Shown piece by piece: positions 35,601-50,600 of a stretch of 64,000 nt of DNA. This DNA is from Struthio camelus (taxonomy: Eukaryota > Chordata > Aves > Struthioniformes > Struthionidae), in assembly GCF_040807025.1 (NCBI RefSeq), contig NC_090947.1, forward strand, positions 1,054,001 through 1,118,000, in the 5' to 3' direction. The notes below the pieces were generated by a model. That model was not told the origin of the DNA. It made no database searches and saw nothing but the letters and a program-made list of their open reading frames with translations. The position numbers and the translations under genes were made by a program. The stretch's first letter is position 1. Every line of letters starts with the position of its first letter.

Positions 35601-38600
35601 TGAATTGGAGACTGCTAAATCAACACTTGCATGTTATTTTCTTTCATGACAGAATCACATTTGCTATCATAGCAGAATTGTCATTAGTAGGGCTGCTAGT
35701 GTAAACAGTAGAGAATCTCCTTTGAGCAGTCTGCCTCATACCACTGTAAAGGCATGGATGTGATGAAACCCCCTGTGTTCCTGAAAAAAAAAATTAAACT
35801 TTTTTTGATTGTTCTTTCTCCGCCTCTTGCAGGTAGATCATGCAGCAGCAATCAAGGAATATAGCAGATCTTCAGCAGATCAGGAGGAACCGTTGCCCCA
35901 CGAATTGAGACCCTCTGAGGTGTTAAGCATGACCATGGACTACTTGGTGACAAACATTATGGACCAAGGAGAAGGAAACTACCGAGAATGGTATGACTTT
36001 GTCTGGAACAGAACCCGTGGAATAAGAAAGGTAAGTACTGGTGGGTGGAGATATTTGATGATAGAATGCGAACTATTGTGTGATGCTGTGAGAAGCGAAG
36101 CAAAACGTGATAGCGATTCAAGCATTCAAGTTTTGAAGCCTGCCTCAAAGAATAGTCGAAACAAGAATTTTCCAAAGGTGGAGCCAGATGACTCTGCTCT
36201 TCAGCCATAATTTAAAATATGTGTAATGCTTTGTTTATCCTTATAATTAGGATATAACCCAGCAACATCTCTGCAACCCACTGACGGTGTCTCTGATTGA
36301 GAAGTGCACTCGCTTTCACATCCACTGTGCTCACCACTTGTGTGAAGAGCCCATGTCCTCCTTTGATGCCAAAATCAACAACGAGAACATGACTAAATGC
36401 CTGCAGAGTTTGAAGGAAATGTATCAGGACCTGGCTAACAAGGGGATTTACTGCCAGAGCGAAGCAGAGTTCAGAGGTTATAGTGTTCTGCTGAATCTCA
36501 ACAAGGGTGATATTCTCAGGTGGGAATAATGGGTATCACTTGTTTTCTCTTGCCTTTGGGAAGAAATGAGATTAGAATTAATTGGAGACAAATTGTAATG
36601 GAAGTGAAGGCTTTAGTTGCAAAATTATTTTGCCAAAGCAAAGAAATGGGGTACTGTAGTAATGTTGTTTGAATTTTTAATAGCTCATTTCCTGGCATTT
36701 TTAGAGAGAAACTGAGAACTGGAATGGACAGTTTCCTTTACTTCCAAAAAAAAAAAAAAGTCTGGTTGTTGAACAGGTCTTCAGAATTTTTCTCAATGAG
36801 GCAAGAGAGCAGTAGAGTTCAGCACCCCCAACTTCCTGGGTTTTTTTTTGTCTTGTTTGTTTGAACAGGCATACTGTAGTAACTGAGCAGATTTATTTCC
36901 AGGTAGAGCAGAATTTTTTTGGTTAATCTTACAATGCAGCAGAAAATATCACTGAAATGCAAAACACTTTTTTTCTGCGTTTCGTGATCTCCGTTTTCAT
37001 CTGGTGAACTCGCTGGTTTGGGAAATAAGGTGGTTTAAGGTGCTTTTGGCCCATGTTTGGTAAACTGGGTAATGGCTGAACCCATGCTCGTTTCTCCTTG
37101 AGGCTGCAGCTCAGAAGTGGGGGAGGAGTTTGCAGAAAGGAGAAGACGGAAGGTATGCTTGTTTTCTGGTGCTCTAAAATTGTTTCTCCCAATACCACAT
37201 TTCCGCCACCTTCCCCTTTAAGCAGTGTTTATGGAATAAATTTCAAACTACAGCTGTGTTTCTTGTGGTATATGGGGTGGGGGAAAAGTTGTTTATTTTC
37301 AAGCTAAGCTTCTTTTTAATAAAATGGGATCATTAAATGGGAAAACTTTATTTTTGTATTGCTTTCAACTTCTTAGGAATAGATTTGAATAAGACTTGCC
37401 ACAAAACGCTAACTTTAGAAAAGGACGGATCCTGAACATCCCTTGTAACGGAGATGCTGTGTTCTCCAGGGAAAATCTGTCCATATGCTGATTTTCTTTT
37501 TTTCCCCCCAAATGTCCAGCCTGTTTCCCCTAGCTTAGTGGAAACTGTCCTGTGTGTCTTACTGACTGTTTACTCTTTACCTGCACCGTAAGTACAGAAG
37601 TAGAGCTATATTTATTTTACTCTCTATGTTCAGTTTGGATAAGCAATCATTGAGTTGAATAGCCACGTGGTTAAAAGTATCTTTTAAAAGAAGCTTTTTA
37701 TTTCATATCCTTGAATAACTCAGTAAGGTTTCTAGACAGGTAGTAAGAAAAATATAACTTTACCTTTTGATTGAGAAAAGTGTGATAATTTCATTCAAGG
37801 AAATTCGTTTCTCTTCCCAGAGGGGCATCTAAGCTTCACGGCCTTATCCTCCGCAGTAGTACTGAGCAAAACACGTTTTGTGGGCGATGTCAGTTTTGCT
37901 TTTCTGGTCAACCTCTTAATTTCCTTCCTCCCAAGAATTTGGAGCGATGCACCTAAATACTAGCATGGTGCTAATGCTGGTTATGCTGACTGCATTAGAA
38001 GATATATGATGAGTAGATACTGTTAATTTAGTTCAGCTATTACTTTTGCTCATGTAACTTGGAAGTTGCATGTCTTGCTTAAAGCTTCTCTTTCATTCTA
38101 TTTTGTTACAGGTAGCTGTGAAGTTGTTCTTGTTAACGTTGAAGCAAAAGGTTTCTCTGTCTTTGTCTCCACAGAGAAGTGCAGCAGTTTCATCCAGAGG
38201 TTAGAAACTCCCCTGAAGTTAGATTTGCAGTTCAAGCTTTTGCTGCGTTAAACAGCAACAACTTTGTGAGGTTTTTCAAGTTAGTGCAAGCAGCTTCCTA
38301 TCTGAATGCCTGTATCTTGCACTGTTATTTCAACCAGGTAAGAAAAAGGCAGGTGGATATCTTCTAAAGGTTTAACCTGTAAAACAGTCTGGGACTTTTG
38401 GAAGGAAATTTTTTTGGAAAGCAGAAAAGTCAGCAGATAGTTACTTAATCTCATAAAATAATCTTGTACTTGCTTCTTCAGAGGCATTTAAAAAATTAAT
38501 CAGAAGAGTTTTCTGCCATGTTATAAAATGAATGATCAGCTTAAACTATTAGAAACCCTTGCAAGCTTTTGTTCCTGCCCAAAAGCACAAAGGGATATTG

Positions 38601-41600
38601 CTCAAAATAAGCAGCAATGAAGAGGAGTGGGAACTAGAATGCAAGCGGCACGAAATTTGAAAATAAAATTAGATCTGAAAAGCTGTTTGCATGGAGAGTC
38701 CCAAGTTTTTTTTTACTTAGAAAAAAATTGCTTTTTTCCATGATTGTAACATCTTTATAGTCATTTGGAGTTTGAAGAAATGCAAGCTCTTTAACTTATC
38801 AGTCACCTGGCTTTCTTTAATCTTTCCCCAGATTCGTAGAGACGCTCTCAAGTCTCTGAATATTGCTTACACTGTGAGCACCCAAAGATGTACAGTGTTT
38901 CCGTTGGATCACCTGGTCCGCATGCTACTGTTCAAAGATTGGGAGGAAGCAACTGATTTCATAAGTTACTATGGCCTGAGCGTTTCTGATGGGTAAGTGG
39001 TAAAGAAGAGGTTGTGCCTGAAGATGCCCGGTGGGGTTAGATTAACGTTAGGCTAAGTGTTAACGTGGACAGGCCCTCGTTGGATTTTGCAATCAAAAAA
39101 GACAAGAACAGGCAGAGGTTAGAGACTGGACTCGATGGAAGCAAAGCGCCAGGACAACAGGAGGCACAAAGCTTAATAATCTGTTCTACTTTTATTGCTA
39201 TATTTATGAACATTTCCTTGATTTCACCTTATTCCCTGAAGAAAGGGTGCTTGTATTGTTGCTAACTACTGTGTATTTCCACGTAACTTTTTTTGCACTT
39301 GGTAAGGTGCTTGGGGTTTCAAGGATAAAGAATACCTGTTTTCATGGCACCTGAAGGAAAAAAGCAGGAGAGGCACTCCCCCAAATGAGAGACTGCATAT
39401 TGAGCTTAGTCTCTGTTGAACTCCGGGGAATTCTTCCCTAGAAAAAGACATTGTGGATAACCCAGTCAAAGGAAAAATTTTAATTGGGCTTTTCCATCTT
39501 GCAGTTGAACTGTAGTAAACTGTAGTTCTGTAGGAAATCAGGATGCGTTCTCGTGAAGCTGACATGTTACGGTGATGCGGATGGGGTGGGGTGAAGTCGA
39601 GTGGTGTGAAAGGTTGAGTTTTTAGGAGCAAAAGGAAAAGTAAAGGTTGAGTGGGAGAGGAGCCTGTAAAAGTCTTTAGTGGAGGATTAGGAGGATGTTA
39701 GAGGCCAACAACCGGCAGACAAGAATGTCTGCTGTGGAAATGCATAAATTACATGCATGTGTGCTGATGCATACAGACTTGGAATGCAGGCGGCTGGGGA
39801 AGGCGAGAAATTGAGCCCGTCACTTAGAGTGGTCCATTTCCTATTACTATTCGGTTTAGAAAGGGCAAATTAGTAAGACCGTAGGTGCCTGGATTGGAAT
39901 AGGATTGCACCTTTTAAAATGATTTCTGTAGGTAGTCCTGACGTCTTTGTCCATCACAACTTGTATTCTGTCCTGGGAGAATAGCAGTTAGGATAGTGTT
40001 CTTGCCTTCCCTTCTCCAGTTCTAGCTGAAGACTGAGATCCAGGCTACAGGGAGCAATTCTGAAAGTCCTGTATCTGTCTCGCTTAGCCCTACTGAGCTG
40101 TCCAACTGAAAACGTACAGGCTACAGAAGCTTTGAGTATGTACTTCTATTTTTATATTTCCCCAGTGCTTATGTGGAGCTGAATCGCTCAGCTTTCTTGG
40201 AGCCTGACGGATTACCCAAACCACAGAAATCGATGTTTGTAAGTCGGAAGCTGACTGTGTCAGTTGGGCAAGTTGTAAATGGAGGGCCGCTACCTTCAGT
40301 GCCTCACCATGTGCCTGTGAGTAGCTTCAATGGACAGAACAAATACATTGGTGGTAACACAACTGTGGATCCAGCTAGTAGCAGCCAAAAATCCAGTGCG
40401 GATGCTACAGGTAAGAGCAAACGGGCGTTTCAAACACTGTTTAGGAACGTAGTGCTGGATCGTTTTGTGAATAGCTTTGTCCTACAAAGGAGAAACTGCT
40501 CTTGGCTCACGTAGATTGAAATTGCGTTCAAATTTAGGCATGATAAAAGCATATTTTTTTAATATAATTACACGTCTGTAAAAGCTCATGAACTTCCTGA
40601 TTTAAAAAAATATATTTATCGATACAGAAAATACACTAATGGAAATAAGTTCAAAGTTTTATCAACATAAGTGAAGTAACTAACTGCTTTCAGATATCCA
40701 AGTTCCCTTTTCAGTTTGCAGATTTTGTGTACTGCTTGTTCTCACTGTGCCTCACTAAGTACATTGTCTTCAAGCTGGCTGAATTTATACCTGGTCCTGG
40801 TTGGAAGGACAAATATTTTGCATTTATTCAAGAGCAGTGTGTGAGTAGGTGCTAAGCTTACTTCTCTTAAAGCAATTGTTTTAGTGGAGGGGCACTCTCA
40901 AGAAATACAGTAATATGTGTAATAATTTAATTAGCCTGCGTGATGTATTTTAACTTCAGGGCAGCAAGCTTCCAATATGCAGTTGCCCGATAAATCTCAT
41001 CGGCTTATAAAACAAGCCAGACTGAATTGATGTTTCTCTTAATGGCTTGATTTCTGTTCCCTCCCCTTCCCCAGAAGGAAGAATGGAAAGCAAAGTTGTG
41101 GAATTAGATGTCGCAGCAGTAAGAGTCCAGCCCCCAGCTCACCTTATGCCTTCACTGTTACCTCGTCCTCTAGTGCCACTGCTACCTTCTGCCCAGGCAA
41201 TTTCCCAGTCTGTTGGACAACCTGAGCTTCTCCCTTCAAAGCCTCAGCCAGTGTACACAGACACGGTAAGGAAAGCTCAAAAACCCCTTGAGTATTTGGG
41301 AAAGATTTAAAAAATGATAAAAGGCAACTGAGATCCATAGATTGTCTCCAGACCCGGGAGACGTTCCCTGGCCCGGTGCTATCATTAGTTTAAGTAGTTT
41401 CTTCAGACTTTTTTTATTCTGAAAAAGGAAAGTCTTGTGTAATTTCAGATGCAGGTCTGAAGATGTCACTGTTTGCTTTCTTTCACTGGATAAACAAAGT
41501 TCTGTCTGTTAGTATTTATTTGAGACACTTCTAAGGAGAAAGTCAGTGATATCATAGAAAGTAGTTATATTGATTTAGCAGGTAAACTTTGTTTTAGTGG

Positions 41601-44600
41601 CTACTGCTTTAGTCCTTTAATATTATGACATTTATTTTGAATGAAACATGACTAAGCTGCTGCTTGTGTATGCAAGACTGCTAATGTCTGGTCTTAAGCG
41701 TGTACCTCATGCCCCTGTGTTGTTTTCCCTCTGCCCCTGCCAAGGTTTAGATTTGTGCAAATACTGAATCTGTGCTGAAATGTCTTACTGCTTTGTAAAG
41801 TCTTGCAGCTTCTATGTTCCGCCTAAGCGTGGTTACGTTTCAATGAAGAGCATATCTAGTTTTTTGGGATTAAATTAGCTAGAACCTGTAGAGAAATGGC
41901 AACTCTACAAGAAACTGAAATACAAAAATAGGAAGCACTCTCAAAATTCACCTTTCTTAGTTGATGTTTTCTGATTTAACTTGCCTGTCTTTAATACAAA
42001 AAGTTGCTTTTGTTACTATGTTGGTATTATATGGCTCTTACTTCTAGAATACTGAAAGACTTTCAGGCCCTTGCATTTACAAAGTTAGCTTTGTTTGCAA
42101 GTAGAAATACAGTTGTTTAACTGACTGTAATTGGCAATTACAAGGTTGGAAGGCCTTGTTCCCGATTCACGCGTGTGCAGAGACTGTCCTGAGCAGGATT
42201 CCAGCTTGCTTCAGCTGCTTCCTCCCCTGTGTTGTAGGACATTGCTGAAGTGGTGGACGGGCTTGTGCGTGACGTCCTCAAAGGAGAGTGCAGAGAAGTC
42301 AGCCGAGCGGGAATGGCTTACGTTGCTGCAGCGATCTGGTAAAGAAACGTTTTCTGCCGGTACTCCTGGAGTCCGTTGCCATTAAAATTCCAGTTGGCCC
42401 TAACAGCACCACGTATAAAGATTAAAACTAAGCAAGGCAAGCTTTGTAGCAGAGAGAGATTCTCTTACCGATGCAGTGGAGGAAAAATCAGACCTTCCTT
42501 CGGATGACCCCAGCCTTTCTGACATACATCGATTAAGTGATGTGCTGCTCTGTAAACCTTGTCTGGCACGACTCTAACATCACTGCTACTACAAACGTAT
42601 TTTGGAAGGAAAGGTGCCCAAACAGGGACAGGAGGAATAAGTCCAGATCTGGCTTACTGTGCGTTTTGAATAACGCTTCTACAAGGGAATTCAAACTCGC
42701 ACGCAGGCCATTGGGAAGGGGCATCTGGATGGCTTTGGCCCAGCCTCCCCCTCTCAGCAGGTCTATTGCCAGCACTAGATCAAGTCAGCCCTGGCATTGT
42801 CTAGTAAGGTCACTCACAACCTTGCATTACGTACCAGTGTATTGACAATGACGTGCAGATGTTGTTTCCTGATAATGCATGGGAATATCTTTTCAGACCT
42901 TGTGGAGACTGTGTGACTCTAAATCCAAGAGCTGGAATCCTATGTCGTCATCTACTCAGGAGGGGGAAAAGGAGGAAGAAAAAAAAAAAGGAAAAAAAAC
43001 GCGCCTAGTAAACTGACATACGTTACCTAATCTTAAAGAGGACTGGCTTCAGTCAATCCTAAGTAAAGGCCCCCCGCCCAAGAAGGGTCTGTTACACTGT
43101 GGACAGGTTGCATCATTGGGGAAACTCATGCTCGATAATTGATTTTTGTGGTGCTGGACCTTACTGTCTTCTGATAACTGCACCCACGTGCCTACCCTTC
43201 CCCAGAGTGGGATGTGCAGCTGCAGTCTGGCTGTAAAACATTCTGTGTGTCTATCTCCCCTTAAATAACAGCATAGGAAAGGAAGGTTGCAGATTACTTA
43301 CATAGACATGTATGCTTTGTTCCGTCTATGCTGCTCAGTCCCAGCAGGCACAGTTAGAGCTCTCTGACCCCTGCTTCAGCAGGCTGATGTGAGAATTAGC
43401 TGTGTTAATTTTGTTAGATTCCGTTTTCAGCAACTCAGTTCGGGATTAATTTGCTGGGTGTTCACAAAGAGCAGCACAAGGGCATAGTGCAAGGGTTGAA
43501 TTAAAATCAGAGCCCATGCGTGGGGCAATGGGGCAAAGCACTTGGAAGACAGGAGTGAACTTTTTTGTATGAATATGGGTTTGGGTGTTTTTAAGCTGCA
43601 TCTTGAAACTTCCCTTCCCACGCAAATTCAAACTCTTTTGAGCTGTAGTAAACTTGAAGGAATCGGCCTGCAGGTTTTGGATGCTTCAAGTGATCTTCTA
43701 AGCATGTTCATGTTCTTTGTGTCCTGTCAAGCATTAACATTTTCGGTCAGTAGGATGGCTCAACCTGTTGGTTCACTGGTCCACGTTATAGCAAACTGAC
43801 ATATTCATGTAATTGAAAACAGATGTAGGGGACCAAAATTATGCTGTCATTCTCACCCAAGCTTGAGGAAAACCACAGATGTATGGTGCCTAGCCTTTAA
43901 GGCTCTGAATGAAAACTTGTTGGCTTTGAAAGGAGAATTGCTGTTTTTGTGCAGCACGTCGGAGGCCGCTGTGGAGGAACTTCTGGCTGAAGTAATGAGG
44001 GAGATTCTCAGACAAGTGGCGGGAAGCGTGCTCAGCGCAGAAAGGGAACGCGTTAAAGAGGAAAGGCGCCGAGTGGAGGAAGAGAGGTGAGTTGCTGGTC
44101 CTGCAGGGTGGACTCTGTGCATCTCCTGGGCAACATAAAAACAGACCTGAGCCATTGGATGTGTGCTCAGACCCTGTGCCTTTCTCACACGTTGAAATCT
44201 CTTGATTTCTCTCATCTTGAACTGCCCTGGGATCACAGAGAGAGAGATTGCCACTTGTGTGTCCTCAGATGATCTGCTAGTTAGTTTTTTTGGGTAACCT
44301 CACAGAGCCACCACAAAAATGGGGAGTGGGAACGTTTGGGGAACTTTAATCCTCCCAAAGCTTCCAGGGAGGGAGGTGTCTTCACCTCTCTGGTGTGGAC
44401 AAGGTCCTCACCTTGACATATGCAGGAACTTTTCTTTCCAAGGGGAAATAGTTCCTGTGATTGTATGGTTGTATAGCTGTATGATTGAAAGAGACCTGGC
44501 TCCATTCAAAGCTGAGTCTGTTTGTTTTTAGGGGGAGAAAACGGCTAGTGGGAACTAAATTTTAGGCGAATTAACTGTGGGTCTGATGCTGCACGTTGCA

Positions 44601-47600
44601 CTTGTTATTAAGTGGTAGGTTTGGCAGTTGCTGCTTGTGTAAACTTGTTCCTTGTCCTTCTAGGCGAAAGAAGGAAAGAGAGCAGTTAATAAAACAGTTG
44701 AGTCAGTTGGTGGGTATGGAGTTGATGGAAGAAGTAATAAAGGAGAATGTTCGAGAGACATCAGACAATGAATTAAAGTAAGTACTACCTACTATACGCC
44801 ATACTTTGCTGTTTAGGATACTTTCCTGAGGGTAAGAATTTGTCAGGAAGTCGCAGGCCTCTTGCTGAAGATGACCTCAAAGAAGGTCAAACAATAGAGT
44901 GCTTTAAAGAGAGAGAAAACGTACTTGGTCATACAGCATGTTGTCAGCTTGCAGCTGCACTGTTGTCAGGCAGAAGTGGTCCTCCAGGGGTGAAAGAAAT
45001 AGACGCTTTATTTGGAACAAGGCTGCCCTGTGTGCTTTATCCTCCAACTCCATCATAGTCTGGCATGTATTTCTCTGGAAGCCTATGATCAGCATAAAAC
45101 TCGAATGACGCTTGTGATTACAGATCTCACGTAGAAGGGCCATAGATTAAAAAGCAGAAGCATAGAAAACTCTTCCTCTTTGCTACCTGTCCTGGTAGTC
45201 TCTCTTATTTGCAGCACGGTCAGTTGTTTTAGCGTTTGTGTTCACCTCACTGGAGGTCTTGTCTTGTTTCGTTTTGAATTAGATGTGCCTTAGAAAGAGA
45301 CCGGAGAGCGCGGATTGCCCGGTGCTCAGAAGAAGTCTGTGCTCATGTCATGGACCTCTTTCTGGAAGATGAGATTTTCCAGATTGCCAAGGAAACTCTT
45401 CAGGAGCTCCAGTGTTTCTGCAAATATCTGCAGCGGTGAGTTGCCATCCTGTGATACACTTTCTTTCCTTGGGAGTATAGGAAGGGTGATGTTAATAGTT
45501 TCAAATAAAACTGCTTGTGTTTGAGACAGCTGTTGCTGACAGGTTGGCTCCGCTCTAAAGATAGACTTAGTCTTGCATTACTAATATGTGGGGGAGGGGG
45601 CATACCTCATGGGAGCCATTTAACAAGCTTGGTAAGAGACTTCAGCTTAATTCTGTCTAGAAACTTGTAATTGCTTCTCCGATGTTTTCTACTGAGAGTT
45701 TGTTTTTCTGGATACGTGTTTTAAGTGGTTATTGTAGTGGTCCAAAGCAGAGATACGTTTCTCCTTCTGCTGTGCTGCCCCAGTGCAGCCAGGTGGAGAC
45801 ACTTCAGGTGGCGTTTCATACCACTAGAAGAGAGGAAGCAGCAGGCTGCTTTCCCCCACCCACCTCTGTCTCCTGTGAAACACCTTCCCTTGCAGAGTTC
45901 TACTTCTGTCCTAAGAATGTGTCCATTTCACTTCAGGTTATATGCGAATCTCACATGTCTGCCTTCTGTGGGATAGGGGGAAGGTTAATCAGGATCCTAA
46001 AGATATGAGAGAGACTTACATGCGGCAGTCAAAATTCAATGATGCAGGAGTATTTTTATATGCTCTGAAAATATCTGAGGAAACAAGATGCAAAAACACC
46101 AGTTTATGACTTAGTCTTTTGTCTTCTTTGTCACATGTTCTGTATTATTTGGTCATTGAAAAATAGGCTGGCTTCTGATGATGAAGGCTGTATTAAGCAT
46201 TCCCTCCTGCTTGATTGATTTGCCCCAAAACAGGACAACAACAAAAAAAGGCATACCTTTTTTCTTGCAAGAGGATGTTGCAAGGGTATTTTCAGCAAGT
46301 ACTCGAGTCGTAGAGAATGCTTGCGCTAAAAATAAGCATGCTGAAACCTGGGAAGGAAAATGATGCTTGAACTTTTGTCTGGGAAGCTTTTAGGGTGCAG
46401 GTAGAGGCAGCCCTCTTTCCCTCCTCTGGTCCCCATATGACTACCGAGAGTGAGTTCAACTTGCTATGCAGACAGCTGCTCCCTTTTTTGTCTAGTTTTT
46501 TTTAATATATTATTATTATTGTTTTTTTAAGGGGGTGCAGTGCTGCCCCTTTTGGACACTCAACACGTATGGCTGGCAGATCACATCCAGCGTGTGCTCT
46601 GAGAAGTGAATTTGCAGTTGTGTGCACGACTGTAGTCTGAGCCCACTGCATCTCCCACATGCACTGTCCCACCCTTTGGCCGTCTCTGATGCTTGTGGGA
46701 TGCTTTTGAGAGCCTGACCCCGTGTGAAGAGCAAAAATGAGAAAACTGGTTTGGACTGAGGAAGTAATTAGTAGGGCCTATTTGTCTGTTCTCTCCTGAA
46801 GGTGGAGGGAAGCAGTGGCAGCTCGAACAAAGTTGAAACGTCAAATGAGGGCGTTTCCAGCTGCTCCCTTTTGCACGGATCCAAGAAATAAACTGAAAGC
46901 GCTTTCCCCCAGTGCTGAGTGGCCTATAGCCATGGACAACTTGGCCAAGAGAATTGTAAACCTGGGACACGCAGGAAAGCTGGGAATCTCTTGCACGAGG
47001 TAAGGGTGCTTACAGTGGCAGCAGCTGGCAGTTGGTACGATTTTTGGAAGGTGAGTTACAAAGTAGTCGTCTTCTGTCAGAGTCTGTTGCTAAAGTTAGT
47101 GGTTTTGCAAAACAGTTTTCTTAAATTCCCCCCAAAGGGCGCTTTCTGTATACAATGCCATTACAAAATCTGAAAACCCAAAGAAGTTTTTTTCCTTCTC
47201 CTATTAACAGCAGCTTTCCAAAGTTTTCGCAATGACTTTGAAGGGCTCAGCAGTTTTGTTTGTATAAAATAACAGATACGTTTGCCAATCGCAACCACCT
47301 TCTATTTCTAGATTGAATTGGCTGAGAAACAAGACAGTGCATGAGATGAAAGTTCAGCACTTCTACCAGCAATTGTTAAGGTATGTTGGAGTTTGATCCT
47401 TGTGTTTTTAAGCAAATTGTAACAAGAATGCCAAAGACCTTGAAAATGTCATTGTGGAGCGGCAAATGGAGCGTCCGTTTGCTGTTTTGCTTCTGGAAGT
47501 ACTTGACACTTTAGGGGAAACTGGAAGGTAAATCCTTGAAGATGTTAGGACATCCAAGCCCATTGCTATAGGTGTAACCTTAAGGGTATGCCAGGCTTTA

Positions 47601-50600
47601 TGCATTTTGTTCTCGGGTGGTATGGGACCTAGGTCGGAGTGTGCGGGCAGAACAATAAATGAGTCGTTACCAGCCTGGCTCGTGCGTGAACGATTTGATT
47701 GAGAATTTTAGTGTCCAGCGGGAGGTCTGCCTTCTTGTGGCTTGTCACACGCTCTGGTTCCTTATGCGTTTATTGGAGCAGAGTAGCTAAGGAGCGTGGA
47801 ACTGAAGCAATAGGGATGTGGTCCCACATCCCCAAAATAAAGCTCGTGTTACAGATTCGGGAGCTGTAAGTCTTGAAAGTATCTGGTCCATGGTGAAATA
47901 GGTGGGTGATGGAACTAATTCTTTAGCTCTAATTTTGGACCTCTTGAAGCGTTTATAGCGTTCCAGCTTGTTCAAGGCAAGAAAAGCGTTCCCCTTGAAG
48001 GGCTGCAACCCTGGCACAGATCCCCAGGTGGGGGATCTCCATCTTTGGGTGTTTCCAAGCCTTGGCCGTTAGGTGGGCGGTCTTGCTCTGGTATTGGGGA
48101 TGTTCCTGCCCTGAGGAGGAGGTTAAACGGGAGATTTCAGAGGTGCCATCCCACCAGTGCCTCTGTAAATCTTTTAAGAGCCTTTCCCATAATGGCTGGT
48201 AACTTGTTTTTTTAATGACTGTCCCCTAGCAGACCTTCCCATAATCAAACGCAGCCATGTTCTGCCAGTAACTGGTCATGGGTGTGCTCTGCGGTTGTGG
48301 AAAGTGATGTAAACTGATCTGTTTTGTTCACTGGAGTAGCTCAAAAGCATGCGTGCAGTCAGTAAATGAGGCTGGCAGACGTTAACGAATAAAGCTGCAA
48401 CGTTATCTGTTAATTGGCACATTGCTTCAAGAAAAAAACCACCCACGGGAACTTCCTGAAGTTGAGTGATTAGGAACTGGTTTTGGAGCTTAGATAATGG
48501 CAAAATGGTGTTATCACTGAAAAATATAAGATGCTGCTGCAGTCTTTTTCTTACCCATTTCTGTCTCTCTTTAAGTGATTTAGCCTGGACTCCCCTGGAT
48601 CTCGCCTCATTAATCACTGAACATATTCCAGTTCAGCAAGAACAGTTTTTTTGGAAGGTGCTGTTGGTTTTGCCAAATGATGAGGAATATGCACAGGATG
48701 ATCCCAACAGGTAAGTAGAAGAGTTGGTTTAATACGTTCCTTTCTCAAGCATGGCAGTGGAATGGAGGACGACTAGTAGTGTCCTTGACATATGTTTTCA
48801 CCTGCCATGTCAAATTTCCTTTCCCCTCCCCTTTTTTTCCTCTCCAAAGTACTCTAAGGATGTGACTGGAATTTGTTGCAAAAGTCCTTATCTTCTCCTG
48901 TCATTGTTCTTTGAACTGTTTTTGCTCGTATCAAAAACAAAGAAAGCGTTGAAATAGGTAATGGTGTGGAGGATTTCAGGCCATCTGATAAATATTTAGC
49001 AAAATCTAAGCAATTTGAAGATCGGGAATATAATACGTTATGGTAGCTTAGAGGTGTTTGTGCCAAAACCCTAAAACACCGTAATTAAAATCTTTTTTGT
49101 TCCCTTTGGTTAGGGTACTGGTGGACTGGTTGAAAGCTAAATTTATGGGAGACAAAAGCTGGAAGAAAAATACTTCACATGTGGAAGGCAGAATTCAAAC
49201 ATTGACAATATATAGTTCTCCTGGCACGCGAGGGAGCAGAACCATTAATGTCAATGTGTGTATAAAGGTAGGTGAGAGCAATCTTCGTATACCTGACAGG
49301 CAGTAAAAGGTTGTGCTGTCTTTGCCAGTGGATGTTGTCTGGAGGCTTTTCACGCTCTGTGTCCTGTCAGATGGGGAGGAGGTGATACTGGGAGGGATAG
49401 GGTTGTTGGGGAAAAAAAATTTTATGACCTTTTCTTCTTTTGGTTTCCAGTCAACTGAATGAATATTTGCTTAAGTGCAGTATAATAGTAGAACCTGTCC
49501 TTTAAATTTCTAGTTCTGAATCAGGTGTCGAAGTGTATTTTTGTGTGTCTGTTGGGCATGTTCATGGTGCGTGGGTTTTCTTGGTGTTTTTTTTAACTAC
49601 TCAGGTTTGTAGAATGAACTGCAGTTTTTATTAGGAAGATTGCTTTGTTTTACTTCAGCTGCATTATTGTTGTCATGCTTCTTACTCGTGTAGGTGGCAC
49701 ACGGCACGCTCTCTGACTCTGAGCTTGATAAGGCTGAGATGCAAAAAGACTTACTGGGAACCAGTGGTCTTATTCTTCTCCTGCCCCCTCGAGTTAGGAG
49801 TGAAGATGTTGCAGAAGATGATGTTTATTGGCTTTCAGCTTTGCTTCAGTTGAAACAGTTGCTTCAAGCCAAACCTTTCCATCCAATAGTTCCTCTGGTG
49901 GTTCTAGTCCCTAGTCAGGAAGAGGATGCCACAGAGAAAGAAGTAGAAGAAGGTATGTAGTTACTTCTGTGCCTTGAAATAACGTGAACGGTTAGGACTG
50001 CCCAAAGCAGAACTGTTGGGGCGAGCGCAGTCTCTCAAATACAGAGAACATCTAGTTAAGAGAGAGGTGCAAGACTCTTCAAAGCTCTGATAGAAATCCA
50101 GAGGCTTTAAGGATTGGTTAATACGGAAAGAGATTTAACTTTTCCTAGGTTTCCAAGATTCCCTTGCACACCATATTTCATCCTGCGAGTCTGGAGGGAA
50201 GGATGGAGGGGGCTTCGATGCTGTGAATGTATGCCGAGAGTGAGATTGGGTCCAAGGAGGTGCCCATTTGTTCTTTCTGAATGTATACAGCTGAGGAGAG
50301 ATGAAGGCCTTTCAGTTGCGTGTTTTTTTTGTCTTTAGGTTTGATGCTGCAGGACTTGATTTCAGCTCAGCTTATTTCAGATTACACCATTGTTGAGCTT
50401 CCAGTTTCTATCAGTGACTTACAAGGCACCGAAAGGGTAAGAAAAGCAGTTCAGCATGTGAAGAGATACACAGCTGATTAATCTCTCTGAATTGCTAATG
50501 TTTTATAAGAAATGATTGCTACGTTCTCAATAACTTTTAAAATGCAACTGAATCTTGTTTAAGAGGATTTTTTTTTTCTGGTGAAGTTGACCTTTCTCGT

